Shown here piece after piece: positions 1-9,156 of a DNA stretch of 64,000 nt. The notes beneath the pieces were generated by a model. It ran no database searches. It was given only the letters and a program-made list of their open reading frames with translations, and had not been told where the DNA came from. This DNA comes from Alphaproteobacteria bacterium (GTDB taxonomy: Bacteria > Pseudomonadota > Alphaproteobacteria > Micavibrionales > Micavibrionaceae): NCBI GenBank assembly GCA_009995595.1, contig JAACPE010000001.1:1-64000 (forward strand). Reading direction: 5' to 3'. Made by a program: the position numbers and the translations under genes. The first letter of the stretch is position 1. The number at the start of each line of letters is the position of its first letter.

Positions 1-450
<450 letters not shown>

Positions 451-573
451 AACCACAATGCGCGCAGTATTAAATCTGTTGATTTAATGCCAGCTACAAA
501 AGTGGTGTTTGTTTAAGTCAGCTCAAAGTTAGGGGGATATTCCTCTATAAACATTTTCATTATGAATTTGAAT

Positions 574-691
574 GAGCTGGTGGTTTTAGCAAGTGCGAAA
601 CACTCCATCCCATTCCGAACTGGACAGTGAAAAGTCTTAGCGCCGATGGTACTTCATCTTAAGATGCGGGAGAGTAGGTCATTGCCAGCTC
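574..691 (+). rRNA. rrf: 5S ribosomal RNA
   Basis: About 118 nt carrying the conserved CCATCCCATTCCGAACT core and the terminal GGGAGAGTAGGTC segment. Helix I pairs GAGCTGG at the 5' end with CCAGCTC at the 3' end. Complementarity continues outward into the flanks (around 561-573 and 692-704), which gives a long stem that probably serves RNase processing. It is the last rRNA of the operon. The usual downstream tRNA-fMet is about 1.7 kb away instead of adjacent. Confidence 0.96.
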
Positions 692-751
692 TTTCAAGTT
701 CATAGTGATCTTATTTTCAAACTTATTTATGACCCTTGAATTTATTTTATA

Positions 752-774
752 AGCCGCCTTTTGGGCGGTTTTTT
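752..774 (+). terminator. Rho-independent terminator of the rRNA operon
   Basis: A stem of CCGCC (754-758) and GGCGG (764-768) is followed directly by six T. It sits about 60 nt after the 5S rRNA and separates the rRNA operon from the protein gene that follows. Confidence 0.85.
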
Positions 775-859
775 ATTGTCTGGATTTTAGCACTTAATAT
801 ATTGATTACTCTGTTTGATACTGTTATAAATTTCCATAAATTTTTATCAGGTGTGTGTT

Positions 860-1957
860 ATGGGTGTTTTCTCTCCATTTGTTAAAGCAGTAAGCGTTGT
901 TCCTGAACGTTTAAGAGTTGGGGCACATTCAGGCTATCAAGCCGCTAGACAACTTTTGGTTACTCCCTATGTTGATCGTCGATTTCAGTTAATAGAAGCT
1001 GCAAAAAAGGCGGAAAAGATCGACAAAGAAACAATAGCGGTGTTATCGGCAAAAATTTTACGCGTTCGTGAGTTAATTCACGTTGATCCGCACAAGCACA
1101 GAGATATTTTAGCGCAGCTTATGCATAACGAGGGTGTCCACCCTGTTAATAATGAAGAAGACCTTGTTCAAAAACGTTTGGGTGGGCCTCAGGATAATAA
1201 AGATTGCCAAGCTATTGTTGTACCAACATCAAAAGGCTTAGGTGTTTTAGGACAAATATTTCGCTTTCATGCTCATGTTGAGCAAGATCAAGAGGGACTG
1301 ATTTTCCCTGACACTTTACCAACAAACTTGGATGTCATTAAAACGAGCGATATTGAAAACCGCGAGGGTAATGAAAACGTTACATGTTATTGGACAATCT
1401 CATCAGGTATAGGGGGATCAGGACCTCTTCTAATTTCAGACATAGCAGAGGCCGCGCAAGGGCGTTTTGAAACCACCGTATCCCCCGCGCATGAGTTTCG
1501 AAACCTTTGTGGTATCCAAGCGATGCAAAAAAGCGATTTTAGTTTTAAAGCCCCCTCAGATTTAAGGGGGGTGCCAATTGATATACAGCGTGAGGTTATT
1601 AAACGGGGCGTTGATTATATTCAATCGATGCACATAAAACAGGGGTTAGAACAGGTTCAACGCAGTGTTATGGAGCATTTAAACAGCACAGTTTTTAGCC
1701 CTGACAAACGTATTGGAAGTGTTGGGAAATTTCATTTAGGTAACGGGGCATCGGTCATAGGGATTGGCTGTCATGAGAGTGAGAGAGACCCTATTGCGAT
1801 TAACTTGGGGTATGATAGATCTCAACTTGATGAAAATAAGCGAATTTTTGGTCTAGGCTCGCAGCAAATTCCTGTAGGCGCAGCGTTGCACGCGCAGACA
1901 GGAATAGGCTATGTTGTTTACCCAAAAGGGCTTTCACCGCGCCGATTTCATGCATAA
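860..1957 (+). CDS. malonyl-CoA-decarboxylase-like protein
   Basis: The C-terminal half resembles the catalytic domain of malonyl-CoA decarboxylase, an acetyltransferase-fold enzyme that turns malonyl-CoA into acetyl-CoA and CO2. Seen: KFHLGNGA near residues 290-300, matching the family's FHLxNGA histidine motif; then a GLGSQQIPVGAA/GYVVYP stretch where the family has its G-x-S-x-G-x-M-x-N-Y end; and a TVSPAHEF segment where it has SPIPGF. The fit is distant and several consensus positions differ, so activity is uncertain. GTG at 851 is also possible, but ATG at 860 is preferred; neither has a strong ribosome site. It lies between 5S rRNA and a cold-shock gene, an unusual place. Confidence 0.6.
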   Translation: MGVFSPFVKAVSVVPERLRVGAHSGYQAARQLLVTPYVDRRFQLIEAAKKAEKIDKETIAVLSAKILRVRELIHVDPHKHRDILAQLMHNEGVHPVNNEEDLVQKRLGGPQDNKDCQAIVVPTSKGLGVLGQIFRFHAHVEQDQEGLIFPDTLPTNLDVIKTSDIENREGNENVTCYWTISSGIGGSGPLLISDIAEAAQGRFETTVSPAHEFRNLCGIQAMQKSDFSFKAPSDLRGVPIDIQREVIKRGVDYIQSMHIKQGLEQVQRSVMEHLNSTVFSPDKRIGSVGKFHLGNGASVIGIGCHESERDPIAINLGYDRSQLDENKRIFGLGSQQIPVGAALHAQTGIGYVVYPKGLSPRRFHA

Positions 1958-2093
1958 TTGCCTCTAACCCAATAAAACATTGACTTTTGCACTGATTAGC
2001 ATAATGTCTTTGAGTTAGTTTTAGTTTTGAATATTTTATTGAATATTCACATCAAAATTAGCAATATTTTTAATTTAGTAATGGAGACTACCA

Positions 2094-2306
2094 ATGGCCC
2101 AAAGTGGCGTAGTAAAATGGTTTAATCCCACCAAGGGATTTGGTTTCATCGTACCCGATGATGGCGGTAACGATGTATTTGTTCACATCAGCGCAGTTGA
2201 AGGCGCAGGTCTAAAAAGCCTAGATGAAGGACAAAAAGTTAGATTTGAATTGCAAGACAACAGAGGCCGTCAGGCTGCTGCGGACTTACAGGTCGTTGAA
2301 GGGTAG
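2094..2306 (+). CDS. cold-shock protein, CspA family
   Basis: A 70-residue single cold-shock domain (OB fold) that binds single-stranded RNA and DNA and loosens RNA structure at low temperature. RNP1 (KGFGFI, residues 15-20) and RNP2 (VFVHIS, about 28-33) are intact. The ribosome site GGAGA lies before ATG. The 136-nt AT-rich leader is consistent with the long regulated 5' UTRs of this family, but I see no defined cold box. A close relative occurs at 37166. A clear terminator follows. Confidence 0.95.
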   Translation: MAQSGVVKWFNPTKGFGFIVPDDGGNDVFVHISAVEGAGLKSLDEGQKVRFELQDNRGRQAAADLQVVEG

Positions 2307-2334
2307 TTTTTAAACTCCAGTATAAATTAAGTAT

Positions 2335-2361
2335 AGCCCGCCCATTCAGCGGGCTTTATTT
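2335..2361 (+). terminator. Rho-independent terminator of the cold-shock gene
   Basis: AGCCCGC (2335-2341) pairs perfectly with GCGGGCT (2349-2355) across a 7-nt loop and is followed by a T-rich run. Confidence 0.85.
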
Positions 2362-2426
2362 TTGTTTATTATGATTCATGGGGTTGATTAAACCTATTTT
2401 GATGGTTATAACAACACAACTCTTGT

Positions 2427-2506
<80 letters not shown>

Positions 2507-2508
2507 AA

Positions 2509-2533
2509 ATCAAGGCCTTAGCCTTGATTTTTA
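2509..2533 (+). terminator. terminator just inside the element
   Basis: ATCAAGGC (2509-2516) and GCCTTGAT (2521-2528) form a perfect 8-bp stem with a 4-nt loop, followed by T-rich sequence. It would end tRNA-fMet transcription before the integrase gene. Confidence 0.75.
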
Positions 2534-2557
2534 TTTTAAAAACCCTCTAAAATACCC

Positions 2558-2585
2558 TTACACAGTTCTTACACACTTTTACACA
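2558..2585 (+). promoter_or_regulatory. three TTACACA repeats, candidate integrase arm sites (left)
   Basis: TTACACA occurs at 2558-2564, 2569-2575 and 2579-2585, spaced 11 and 10 bp, so all lie on the same helical face. Similar copies lie inside the right end of the element. Short phased repeats next to an att core are typical arm-type binding sites of tyrosine recombinases. The assignment is inferred. Confidence 0.6.
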
Positions 2586-2598
2586 TGTGGAGCAGGGT

Positions 2599-3846
2599 AT
2601 GATAAAGCACTCAATTCTAGGAAATAAGGTTCACGTTTATAAGCGCGAGAATAGCCGCTATTGGCAATGCTCAACCTATCTCAAAGGCAAAAACAGGCGC
2701 ACCAGTACCAAGGAAGATAGCCTTGAAGCGGCAAAAGATTTCGCTGAGGACTGGTATTTTGAGTTGCGCGGTAAGGCTAAGGCCGGATTATTGAAGGATG
2801 AGAAGACTTTTAAAGACGTGGCAGACCAGTTTTTAAGCGAATATGAGGTTATTACAGAGGGGCAAAGAAGCCCGAAATGGGTGGAGGGGCATGCTATACG
2901 CTTGCGCGTTCATTTAAATCCCTTTTTTGGTGGTTTGCCCATTTCAGAAATTACGTCTGGTAAAGTGCAGGAATACAGGGTGCATAGAATGACTCCACAG
3001 CCTGATAAAAATCCTGAGCACTCAAAGAGCAATAGACCGCCTAAAAGCACTCCACCAGCGCGTAAAACGCTCCATAACGAGATTGTGACTTTGAGGCAGG
3101 TTCTGAAAACAGCCATACGGCATGGATTGTTATCGGCTTTGCCTGATTTGTCGCCTCCATATAAAACCCAAGGAAAAATCGTTCATAGGCCTTGGTTTAG
3201 CCCTGCTGAGTATAAGCAATTATACGAAGCGACCCGCGCCTATACAAAGAATTGCCCGCCTGCATATCGCTGGAATGCCGAACAACTGCATGATTATGTG
3301 CTCTTCATGGCCAATACCGGATTAAGGCCGGATGAGGCCAATAATCTTCAGCACAGAGATGTTGAAATTGTCGTTGATGAATGGTCAGGCGATACAATCC
3401 TTGAGATTGAGGTGAGAGGTAAGCGCGGCGTTGGATACTGTAAGAGCACTAAGGGAGCAGTTCGCCCGTATGAGCGGCTCTTAAAACGCGCGAAACCCGT
3501 TAAAAAGAAAGATGCAGACAAGCCGCCTGAATTTCCCAAGCCTACCGACTTGGTATTTCCGGGCAATCACATAAAGATGTTTAATGGCGTTTTAGAGCGT
3601 TCTGAGTTGAAGTTAGACCGTGATGGCAATGCTCGTACTTCTTATAGTTTGAGGCACACATACATATGTCTCAGGCTTATGGAGGGGGCAGATATTTATC
3701 AGATAGCAAAGAACTGCCGGACAAGTGTTGAAATGATCGAAAAGCATTACGCAGCTCATATCAAAACCACGCTTGATGCTTCTGCAATTAATGTGCGCCG
3801 TGTTCGCCCAGCAAGAATCGCTGAAGAGGTTTCAGGGGCAGAATAA
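2599..3846 (+). CDS. int: tyrosine site-specific integrase
   Basis: A recombinase of about 415 residues that would insert and excise the element at tRNA-fMet. Catalytic residues are visible: Arg in TGLRPDE (about residue 243), Arg-His in SLRHTY (about 352-353) and the nucleophile Tyr in EKHYAAH (about 384). The first histidine of the usual HxxR box is Tyr, a common variant. The N-terminal 150 residues fit AP2-like and SAM-like DNA-binding domains. ATG at 2599 is chosen over GTG at 2587 because GGAG lies 6 nt before it. It is the first gene after the tRNA, reads away from it, and ends in its own terminator. Confidence 0.95.
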   Translation: MIKHSILGNKVHVYKRENSRYWQCSTYLKGKNRRTSTKEDSLEAAKDFAEDWYFELRGKAKAGLLKDEKTFKDVADQFLSEYEVITEGQRSPKWVEGHAIRLRVHLNPFFGGLPISEITSGKVQEYRVHRMTPQPDKNPEHSKSNRPPKSTPPARKTLHNEIVTLRQVLKTAIRHGLLSALPDLSPPYKTQGKIVHRPWFSPAEYKQLYEATRAYTKNCPPAYRWNAEQLHDYVLFMANTGLRPDEANNLQHRDVEIVVDEWSGDTILEIEVRGKRGVGYCKSTKGAVRPYERLLKRAKPVKKKDADKPPEFPKPTDLVFPGNHIKMFNGVLERSELKLDRDGNARTSYSLRHTYICLRLMEGADIYQIAKNCRTSVEMIEKHYAAHIKTTLDASAINVRRVRPARIAEEVSGAE

Positions 3847-3867
3847 GTTCACATTCCAAGCAAATTT

Positions 3868-3902
3868 CAAACGCCTCAAGGCTATGCTTTGAGGCGTTTT
3901 AT
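3868..3902 (+). terminator. terminator after the integrase gene
   Basis: AACGCCTCAA pairs with TTGAGGCGTT around a short loop and is followed by TTTATTAT. The stem is at about 3870-3898, some 25 nt after the integrase stop. Confidence 0.85.
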
Positions 3903-3929
3903 TATGATGATTTCTAAAAAAAACCAATG

Positions 3930-4115
3930 ATCCCGTCTTTAAAAAACTATGAAGTAGGGTATGAAAAACCGTTTTTCGTACCCTATTGATTCACAAAGCC
4001 TAGCATAGTAGGTTTTGTTAGCCGCGCCCGCCTCCTGACCTCAACCAAACAACATGGTGTTAGATTGAGGTCAGGAGGCGGGCGCGGCGGTGATAGGTTT
4101 TTGTGAAGACGGGAT
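3930..4115. other. nested inverted repeats, candidate oriT or replication origin
   Basis: No gene lies between 3847 and 4199. The outermost arms are ATCCCGTCTT (3930-3939) and AAGACGGGAT (4106-4115). Inside is a near-perfect 15-bp palindrome-like repeat (3955-3969 with 3971-3985) containing TAGGGTATGAAAAAC. Then comes a perfect 24-bp GC-rich inverted repeat (4021-4044 with 4065-4088) around a 20-nt loop. The GC-rich arms stand out from the AT-rich surroundings, and no T-run follows, so a simple terminator is unlikely. Its place directly before transfer-type genes favours an origin of transfer; an excised-form replication origin is the alternative. Confidence 0.6.
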
Positions 4116-4199
4116 GGTTAGTTTAAGTGATGAATGTTGTTTGGTTTTTTTATTTTAGTGTGAATGTGAATGAAGAGTGGGAAGGGAAAGGAAGTTGTG

Positions 4200-4868
4200 A
4201 TGGGTGAAAAAGATGTGGGGAATAAAGGGAGAATGATTTTTCAGAATAGAGATGCAGATGTGTTGAGGTGGGTGAATGGTTTTGGGTTTGCAAGTGCGGA
4301 TCAGATTAAAAGTTTTATGCAGGTTGGACAGACAGCGGCTTATGTTCGGTTAAAGAAATTGGTGGAGGGCGGTTATCTGGAACGGGAGAGAATTTTACAT
4401 GGTCAGGCCAGAATTCATAAAGTGACCAAGAAAGGCGTTTTAGCCTCTGGCGATGCTGTATTGCCTTTGGGCGATGTAAGGCTTGGGACGTTCCGTCATG
4501 ATTTTAAGCTGGTTGATTTGGCCTTGATGCTGGAAAAAGAAACAGGCGGCAGATTTACGCCGGATAGACGTATTCGGCACGATGAGGGCTTAAGCGGTGT
4601 CGGTCAGCTTGGTCATATCCCTGATGGGTATTTACACATTGGCGAAGATAAGCCAATTGCGATAGAGCTAGAATTATCTGTAAAGTCGCGGGCAAGGATT
4701 AACAGTATTATCAATGATTACGGCGGCAATCTAAGCGTTAAGGAAGTCTGGTATTATACAGATAGCGCCGATGTTGCCCGCGCCATTTCAAAAGCCTCAG
4801 ACGGTTATTCTTTTATCAAGGTCAAGCAAATTCCTTCGGAGGATAACAAAGAAGCGAGGGTTGCATGA
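4200..4868 (+). CDS. replication-relaxation family protein (MobC-like accessory)
   Basis: A protein of 222 residues. The N-terminal 80 residues form a winged helix (DADVLRWVNGFGFASADQIK, then a wing with YLERERI). The C-terminal part has HDFKLVDLAL, then IPDGYLHI and IAIELELSVKS, an arrangement like a PD-(D/E)XK-type core. This matches the replication-relaxation family often encoded next to TraG-type genes on mobile elements. ATG at 4200 has GGAAG just upstream; ATG at 4170 lacks a ribosome site. The 3' end overlaps the coupling-protein gene by 4 nt. It may bind the inverted repeats upstream; that is inference. Confidence 0.7.
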   Translation: MGEKDVGNKGRMIFQNRDADVLRWVNGFGFASADQIKSFMQVGQTAAYVRLKKLVEGGYLERERILHGQARIHKVTKKGVLASGDAVLPLGDVRLGTFRHDFKLVDLALMLEKETGGRFTPDRRIRHDEGLSGVGQLGHIPDGYLHIGEDKPIAIELELSVKSRARINSIINDYGGNLSVKEVWYYTDSADVARAISKASDGYSFIKVKQIPSEDNKEARVA

Positions 4869-6640
4869 GCCGCGATATGAAGCTGAGTGAGCAGGAGCAG
4901 CTCAATATAGCGTTTTTGACTCTGGCCTTGATCTTTTTGACGTTTTCATTGGGCGCGGTGGTTTTATGTATCGCGGCCTTATCAATTCTCATTTTGAATT
5001 TTACAAAGATAAATGTATCGGCAGCGCTGGGCATAGCTGCCTTTGCTTCGCTTATAGGTATCGTCATGCACCAAGACATGCTCTTGTGGTTTACGATGCC
5101 GATCACCATGACCCATAATTTTTACGGGCTTGCTATGCCCGATGGTATTTTTTACATGCTTTTGGGGGATGGGACATTCACATCCTTTATATCATCTTTA
5201 GCAAGCCAGTCTTTAGAGTGGCTTTCCACTCCTAAGCTCTGGCTTTATTTTATTCCTTCAGGACTGTTTTGGGGCGCACTTGCTTATGCGGCCATTAAAT
5301 ACTTCTTTAAAAATCCGCTTGGGAAACTCAAGCGGCAAAAACAAATGGAAAAAGAGCACGGAAAGGTAGGTGACCTTTCCGCCAAAATTATCAATCAAAG
5401 ACCCGCAGAGACCTCGAAAGGGTCTTTGATCGGAACGGATCGATATGCCCGCCATATCGAACTGAGTGACAAAGCCGCAAACCAACATACGTTGGTGCTC
5501 GGCACTACGGGATCAGGGAAAACTGTTACCGTGTGTAACATTGTTGAAAGTGCAATCAATCGTGGATTGCCCCTGATCTATATTGATGGAAAAGGTGATT
5601 ATGATCTGGCCTGTCGCGTAGCCCGCTACGGGCAGGAAAGAGACAGGCCTGTATCAGTATTCGCAATGAAAGGTGATAGCCTCGCATATAACCCCTTGGC
5701 TACTGGAGGCTTCACTTCGAAAAAAGACCGTATTATTGAGCTGCGTGAATGGAGCGAAGAGCATTACAAGAAACTGGCCGAAGGCTATTTGCAATGCGTG
5801 TTCAAGGTTATGGAGCAATGCAATATCCCTTGTAATCTGGCCAGTCTGTCAGAAAATCTGGATTTAAAGAAACTCAAAGCCCTTGTCCGGCAAAACGAAG
5901 CTGATATTCCAAATGCCACAAAATTAATGGATGAGTTGAATAATCAGGATCAAGCTTCAAAGAGTATTGAAAGCTTGGTTGCGGAAATTCGTAATTTTAC
6001 AGCCTCTGAAATCGGCACATTGTTTGAGCTTGAAGAGGGAAAGCCCGTTTTAACGCTGGATCAAGTGATTAAGGATAATGGCATTGCTTATTTTTGCCTG
6101 CCCGCGCTGGAATTTCCCTCAATGTCTAAAACGCTTGGGCGTTTGGTGATTAATGACTTAAAGGCAACAATGGCGCAGCAGCTCACCGGAAATGCCAAAA
6201 ATCCAGTGTATGTGATCTTTGATGAATTTTCTGTTTTTGCCGGAGAGCAGGTTTTGAATGTGATTAATATGGGGCGCAGCGCTGGCATTCACGCCGTATT
6301 ATCTACGCAAAGCTTATCCGATATTGCCTCTGGCCGGAAAGAAAACGCAGATCATTTTATCAATCAGGTGGTGGGAAATTGTAACAATTTTATTTTGCAC
6401 AGGCAGAATTCTGCTGAGGATGCCGAGAAACTTGCATCCATGTTAGGTACAAGAAATACGCTTGAATATACTGCCCAAGTCAGCCAGATCGGCCCAACCC
6501 ATATGGGGACTGTCCGGCGGACACGCGGATTTATCGCCCATCCTGATGATATTAAATCCTTGGGAACGGGGGAGGCGTTTTTCTATTCGAAGGATTCAGG
6601 CAAGGTTACGAAAATGAAGGCAAGGATGAGCAAGATATAA
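4865..6640 (+). CDS. type IV coupling protein, VirD4/TraG/TraD family
   Basis: A 591-residue inner-membrane ATPase that would bring DNA to a type IV secretion channel. Three or four hydrophobic segments fill residues 15-145. Walker A is GTTGSGKT (about 212-219), with DGKGDYDL following, and Walker B is VIFDEFSVFAG (about 450-460). The C-terminal STQSLSDIA segment matches the TraM-recognition (TraD C-terminal) domain. It overlaps the upstream gene by ATGA. No relaxase or mating-pair genes are visible nearby, so it would depend on a helper element or on an unrecognised relaxase. Confidence 0.9.
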   Translation: MSRDMKLSEQEQLNIAFLTLALIFLTFSLGAVVLCIAALSILILNFTKINVSAALGIAAFASLIGIVMHQDMLLWFTMPITMTHNFYGLAMPDGIFYMLLGDGTFTSFISSLASQSLEWLSTPKLWLYFIPSGLFWGALAYAAIKYFFKNPLGKLKRQKQMEKEHGKVGDLSAKIINQRPAETSKGSLIGTDRYARHIELSDKAANQHTLVLGTTGSGKTVTVCNIVESAINRGLPLIYIDGKGDYDLACRVARYGQERDRPVSVFAMKGDSLAYNPLATGGFTSKKDRIIELREWSEEHYKKLAEGYLQCVFKVMEQCNIPCNLASLSENLDLKKLKALVRQNEADIPNATKLMDELNNQDQASKSIESLVAEIRNFTASEIGTLFELEEGKPVLTLDQVIKDNGIAYFCLPALEFPSMSKTLGRLVINDLKATMAQQLTGNAKNPVYVIFDEFSVFAGEQVLNVINMGRSAGIHAVLSTQSLSDIASGRKENADHFINQVVGNCNNFILHRQNSAEDAEKLASMLGTRNTLEYTAQVSQIGPTHMGTVRRTRGFIAHPDDIKSLGTGEAFFYSKDSGKVTKMKARMSKI

Positions 6641-6748
6641 ACTCAATATTTAAAAAAAAATTGCAAAAACCCGATTTGTTGCGATTCAAAAGTATAAATA
6701 CTAATACTAATACAATTCAGTATTAGCATAAATTAAGGAAAATTACTT

Positions 6749-6994
6749 ATGGCATACACTGATAAAGCACTTGAAGAGTTAATAATACCATTACGAAAGC
6801 TTCATAATGAAGGCAATCTTACCGATGAAAAATTTTTTGAAATACGAAGTGTTTTTGAAAATTTATATACCTCGTTAAATGCGTTTTTGAAATCAATAGA
6901 TCAAGACAGTGATTACAATATAGAGGATACGAAAGCTTATCTCAGACAGTATCTCGATGAGCATGACCGATTAATGGAAATTTATAAAAACTAA
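6749..6994 (+). CDS. small helical protein of unknown function
   Basis: 81 residues, acidic, predicted all-helical, no cysteine and no recognisable domain. AAGGA lies 9 nt before the ATG. A perfect inverted repeat CTAATAC-N6-GTATTAG (6707-6726) lies about 22 nt upstream of the start and could be an operator for this gene. It sits between the coupling protein and the M48 protease. A small regulator or accessory protein is possible, but nothing proves it. Confidence 0.65.
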   Translation: MAYTDKALEELIIPLRKLHNEGNLTDEKFFEIRSVFENLYTSLNAFLKSIDQDSDYNIEDTKAYLRQYLDEHDRLMEIYKN

Positions 6995-7090
6995 AGGTAA
7001 GCTTTAAAAAATAGCGATGCGATGAGGCGGATCATTATCTGATAGGTCTGCTATCTGCCTTATTCGCATTTTTACATTCAAGATTGGGGT

Positions 7091-7127
7091 AAGGTTACGA
7101 AAAGGAAAGCGAGGATGAGTAAGATAT
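7091..7127 (+). repeat. second copy of the coupling-protein gene 3' end
   Basis: 37 nt matching 6602-6638, the last codons of the coupling-protein gene, with four mismatches. It lies just before the M48 protease start and supplies that gene's ribosome site (GAGGATGAG). It is best read as the remnant of a second, diverged coupling-protein gene whose body was lost. The divergence argues against a recent tandem duplication. Confidence 0.75.
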
Positions 7128-8043
7128 GATGAATTTTTTACGAGGGGCAATGCTGGTTTTTCTGACCTGCTACTCATGCCTTTTTATGGCGGCATTTTTA
7201 TATTCCATTCGTGATGCCTTGCAAGGTGGAAGTTTTCACATGGATGTGCCTTTATATCTAAACTCGCTTCTATGGGCTTCAGCAATACTGTTAGCTTCAT
7301 TGCTTATATCCGTATCACCGCTGGGCGATAAGATTGTCTCCTTATTTTTTGCGACCCGCAGGCAAAGCCTAAGGGAAGAGCAAAAGATTAATCCGGCGGT
7401 TGAGCGGATCAAGGGTTTGTATCACCAAAAATATGGCCTTGAGCTTGATATAAATGTTTGTGTGATGGATGAGCCGCATATTAACGGCATGGCCTTGGGA
7501 CGAGAAACGGCAGCAATCTCTACAGGGCTTTTGAAAGTCGCCAATGATGATGAAATTGCGGGCGTGCTGGCACATGAAGCCGGACATTTGCATCACAAAG
7601 ATAGCGTTTTGGCGCTGGCGTTGCTGGTTGCTGGATTACCAACGGTATTACTGAATTATTTGTTGAGCATATTTTTCCGTATAAGCTTTGCTTCGGGAGG
7701 AGCAGCCGGAGGTGGTTCGCCTATAGGACTTCTGATTGGCGGTGCGCTTCTGATTTTATTTTTGATGCTTTTTGTTTATTACGTTGTTTTTTGGGCTATA
7801 AGTTTTCTTGTGCTTTGGCTTATGCGGGTTTTTGAAGTCTCGACACAATGGAAAATGGAATATCGCGCCGATGAGTTTGCTATGCAGCTTGGCTATGCGC
7901 CTGCTCTTATTGAGCTATTCGAGCGCGTTGAAGATGAAGATATTCGCAACTCCACGGGGTTTTTAAGCAAATATCTTTATTCACATCCGCCAACGGCTCT
8001 AAGGATAGATAGGCTGGAGCGGGCAATGCTTGGGGAAACTTAG
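7126..8043 (+). CDS. M48-family membrane metalloprotease
   Basis: A 305-residue HtpX/Ste24-like zinc protease. Two N-terminal membrane segments (about 5-30 and 44-66) and two more around 165-235 bracket the active site. The zinc motif is HEAGH (about 149-153) and the third ligand lies in EYRADEFA (about 244-251). The family degrades misfolded membrane proteins. Its role on a mobile element is not known; it may process surface or transfer proteins. The ATG at 7126 follows GAGG; ATG at 7129 is equally possible. Confidence 0.9.
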   Translation: MMNFLRGAMLVFLTCYSCLFMAAFLYSIRDALQGGSFHMDVPLYLNSLLWASAILLASLLISVSPLGDKIVSLFFATRRQSLREEQKINPAVERIKGLYHQKYGLELDINVCVMDEPHINGMALGRETAAISTGLLKVANDDEIAGVLAHEAGHLHHKDSVLALALLVAGLPTVLLNYLLSIFFRISFASGGAAGGGSPIGLLIGGALLILFLMLFVYYVVFWAISFLVLWLMRVFEVSTQWKMEYRADEFAMQLGYAPALIELFERVEDEDIRNSTGFLSKYLYSHPPTALRIDRLERAMLGET

Positions 8044-8077
8044 GTTTGTATGTTGCGGAGGATATTGAGTGCCAAAG

Positions 8078-9052
8078 TTACTCTTTGAGGCTAATGCCCT
8101 CAAAACCGATGTGATGGTCAACGCCAGCCTTAAGATATTGAGGCATACAATCAAAGGGCTGCATCTTCACCCTCCTAAAATCACCGTAATACCGTGATCT
8201 GGGGTTATAAGTTCCTTCTCGGTGATATTCGAGATCATGCTTCATAAAGTCTTCACGGGGAAAGCCGCTGGACATGAAGGTATGCGTATAAAAGTGATAA
8301 ACCGGAAAATCTTTTGGCTTCTTCGAAAATAAAGACGCAATAAATCCGTTTTTGGCCTTAACGTTAGATTTTTCGAATTCCTCGAAATCCTTACCAAGGT
8401 CTTGCTCAATAAATTGATAGGCCAGTTGGCCTATATGCGGAAAGATTAGCATAGCATCTCGCGTTCTATCGCCATCGCCAAAGAAACAGACATGCTTTTC
8501 ATTTTCGCGTGTATCCACACTGGTTAAAAGGATGAAATCATATTCATCGCCCGTGCCAAAATTACTGACGACTTTAAAATTCATCCATTGCGTTGTGAGA
8601 TTATTAGTGTCTGTTCTTGTAAATATGTCGAAGCCGTCCGGTTTACCCGCTGGGCATGGCTTGCCGCCTGAATCTCTGTTTAAGAATTCATCTTTCGCCT
8701 CAAGTTCATGCAGCTGCGATATTATGGCTCTTGCTTGTTCTATCGTTTGGCAATGATCTAAACTGATATGAGAGGCGTAATCCTGTTTTAAAATATCTGA
8801 TAATGTGCCGAAATTTTCCAAAGCCCACCGCACATAGTGCTGCACGGTTTTATGCTGATAAGTGTCCAGGCAGCGAAGGCAGGTTTCGTGATGATAGTTC
8901 CGCTCTTTTTGCAGTTTTTCTAACTCAGAAGGATCGGTTTCAGACGTTATGGTTTTTACCAAATCCTTAATTGCATTCTCTAGCCGCGTTCTTTCATCAT
9001 GGTGAAAATTGTGAACGGCTTCCCAGTTTGGCTTGTACTCGATATTTTGCAT
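8078..9052 (-). CDS. uncharacterised protein, orphan gene on the opposite strand
   Basis: About 324 residues, unrecognised. The first third is helical and charged with a CLRC pair; the middle has KPCPAGKPDGFDIF and then alternating beta-like stretches (DEYDFILLTSVDT, KHVCFFGDGDR); the C-terminus is rich in aromatic residues and histidine. No signal peptide or membrane segment. ATG at 9052 is preferred over 9082 because GGGAG lies upstream at a suitable distance. It is the only minus-strand gene in the first 20 kb of the element and converges with the protease gene. A cargo gene of unknown role. Confidence 0.7.
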   Translation of the reverse strand: MQNIEYKPNWEAVHNFHHDERTRLENAIKDLVKTITSETDPSELEKLQKERNYHHETCLRCLDTYQHKTVQHYVRWALENFGTLSDILKQDYASHISLDHCQTIEQARAIISQLHELEAKDEFLNRDSGGKPCPAGKPDGFDIFTRTDTNNLTTQWMNFKVVSNFGTGDEYDFILLTSVDTRENEKHVCFFGDGDRTRDAMLIFPHIGQLAYQFIEQDLGKDFEEFEKSNVKAKNGFIASLFSKKPKDFPVYHFYTHTFMSSGFPREDFMKHDLEYHREGTYNPRSRYYGDFRRVKMQPFDCMPQYLKAGVDHHIGFEGISLKE

Positions 9053-9156
9053 TTTTAAACGCTCCCTGAATTTTTTATGCATGCAATAAACATATTTCTT
9101 TGTTTCTTGTCAAATCGGCCTTTGCTTTACATTAAAAATATTGCTATAAATAAACC

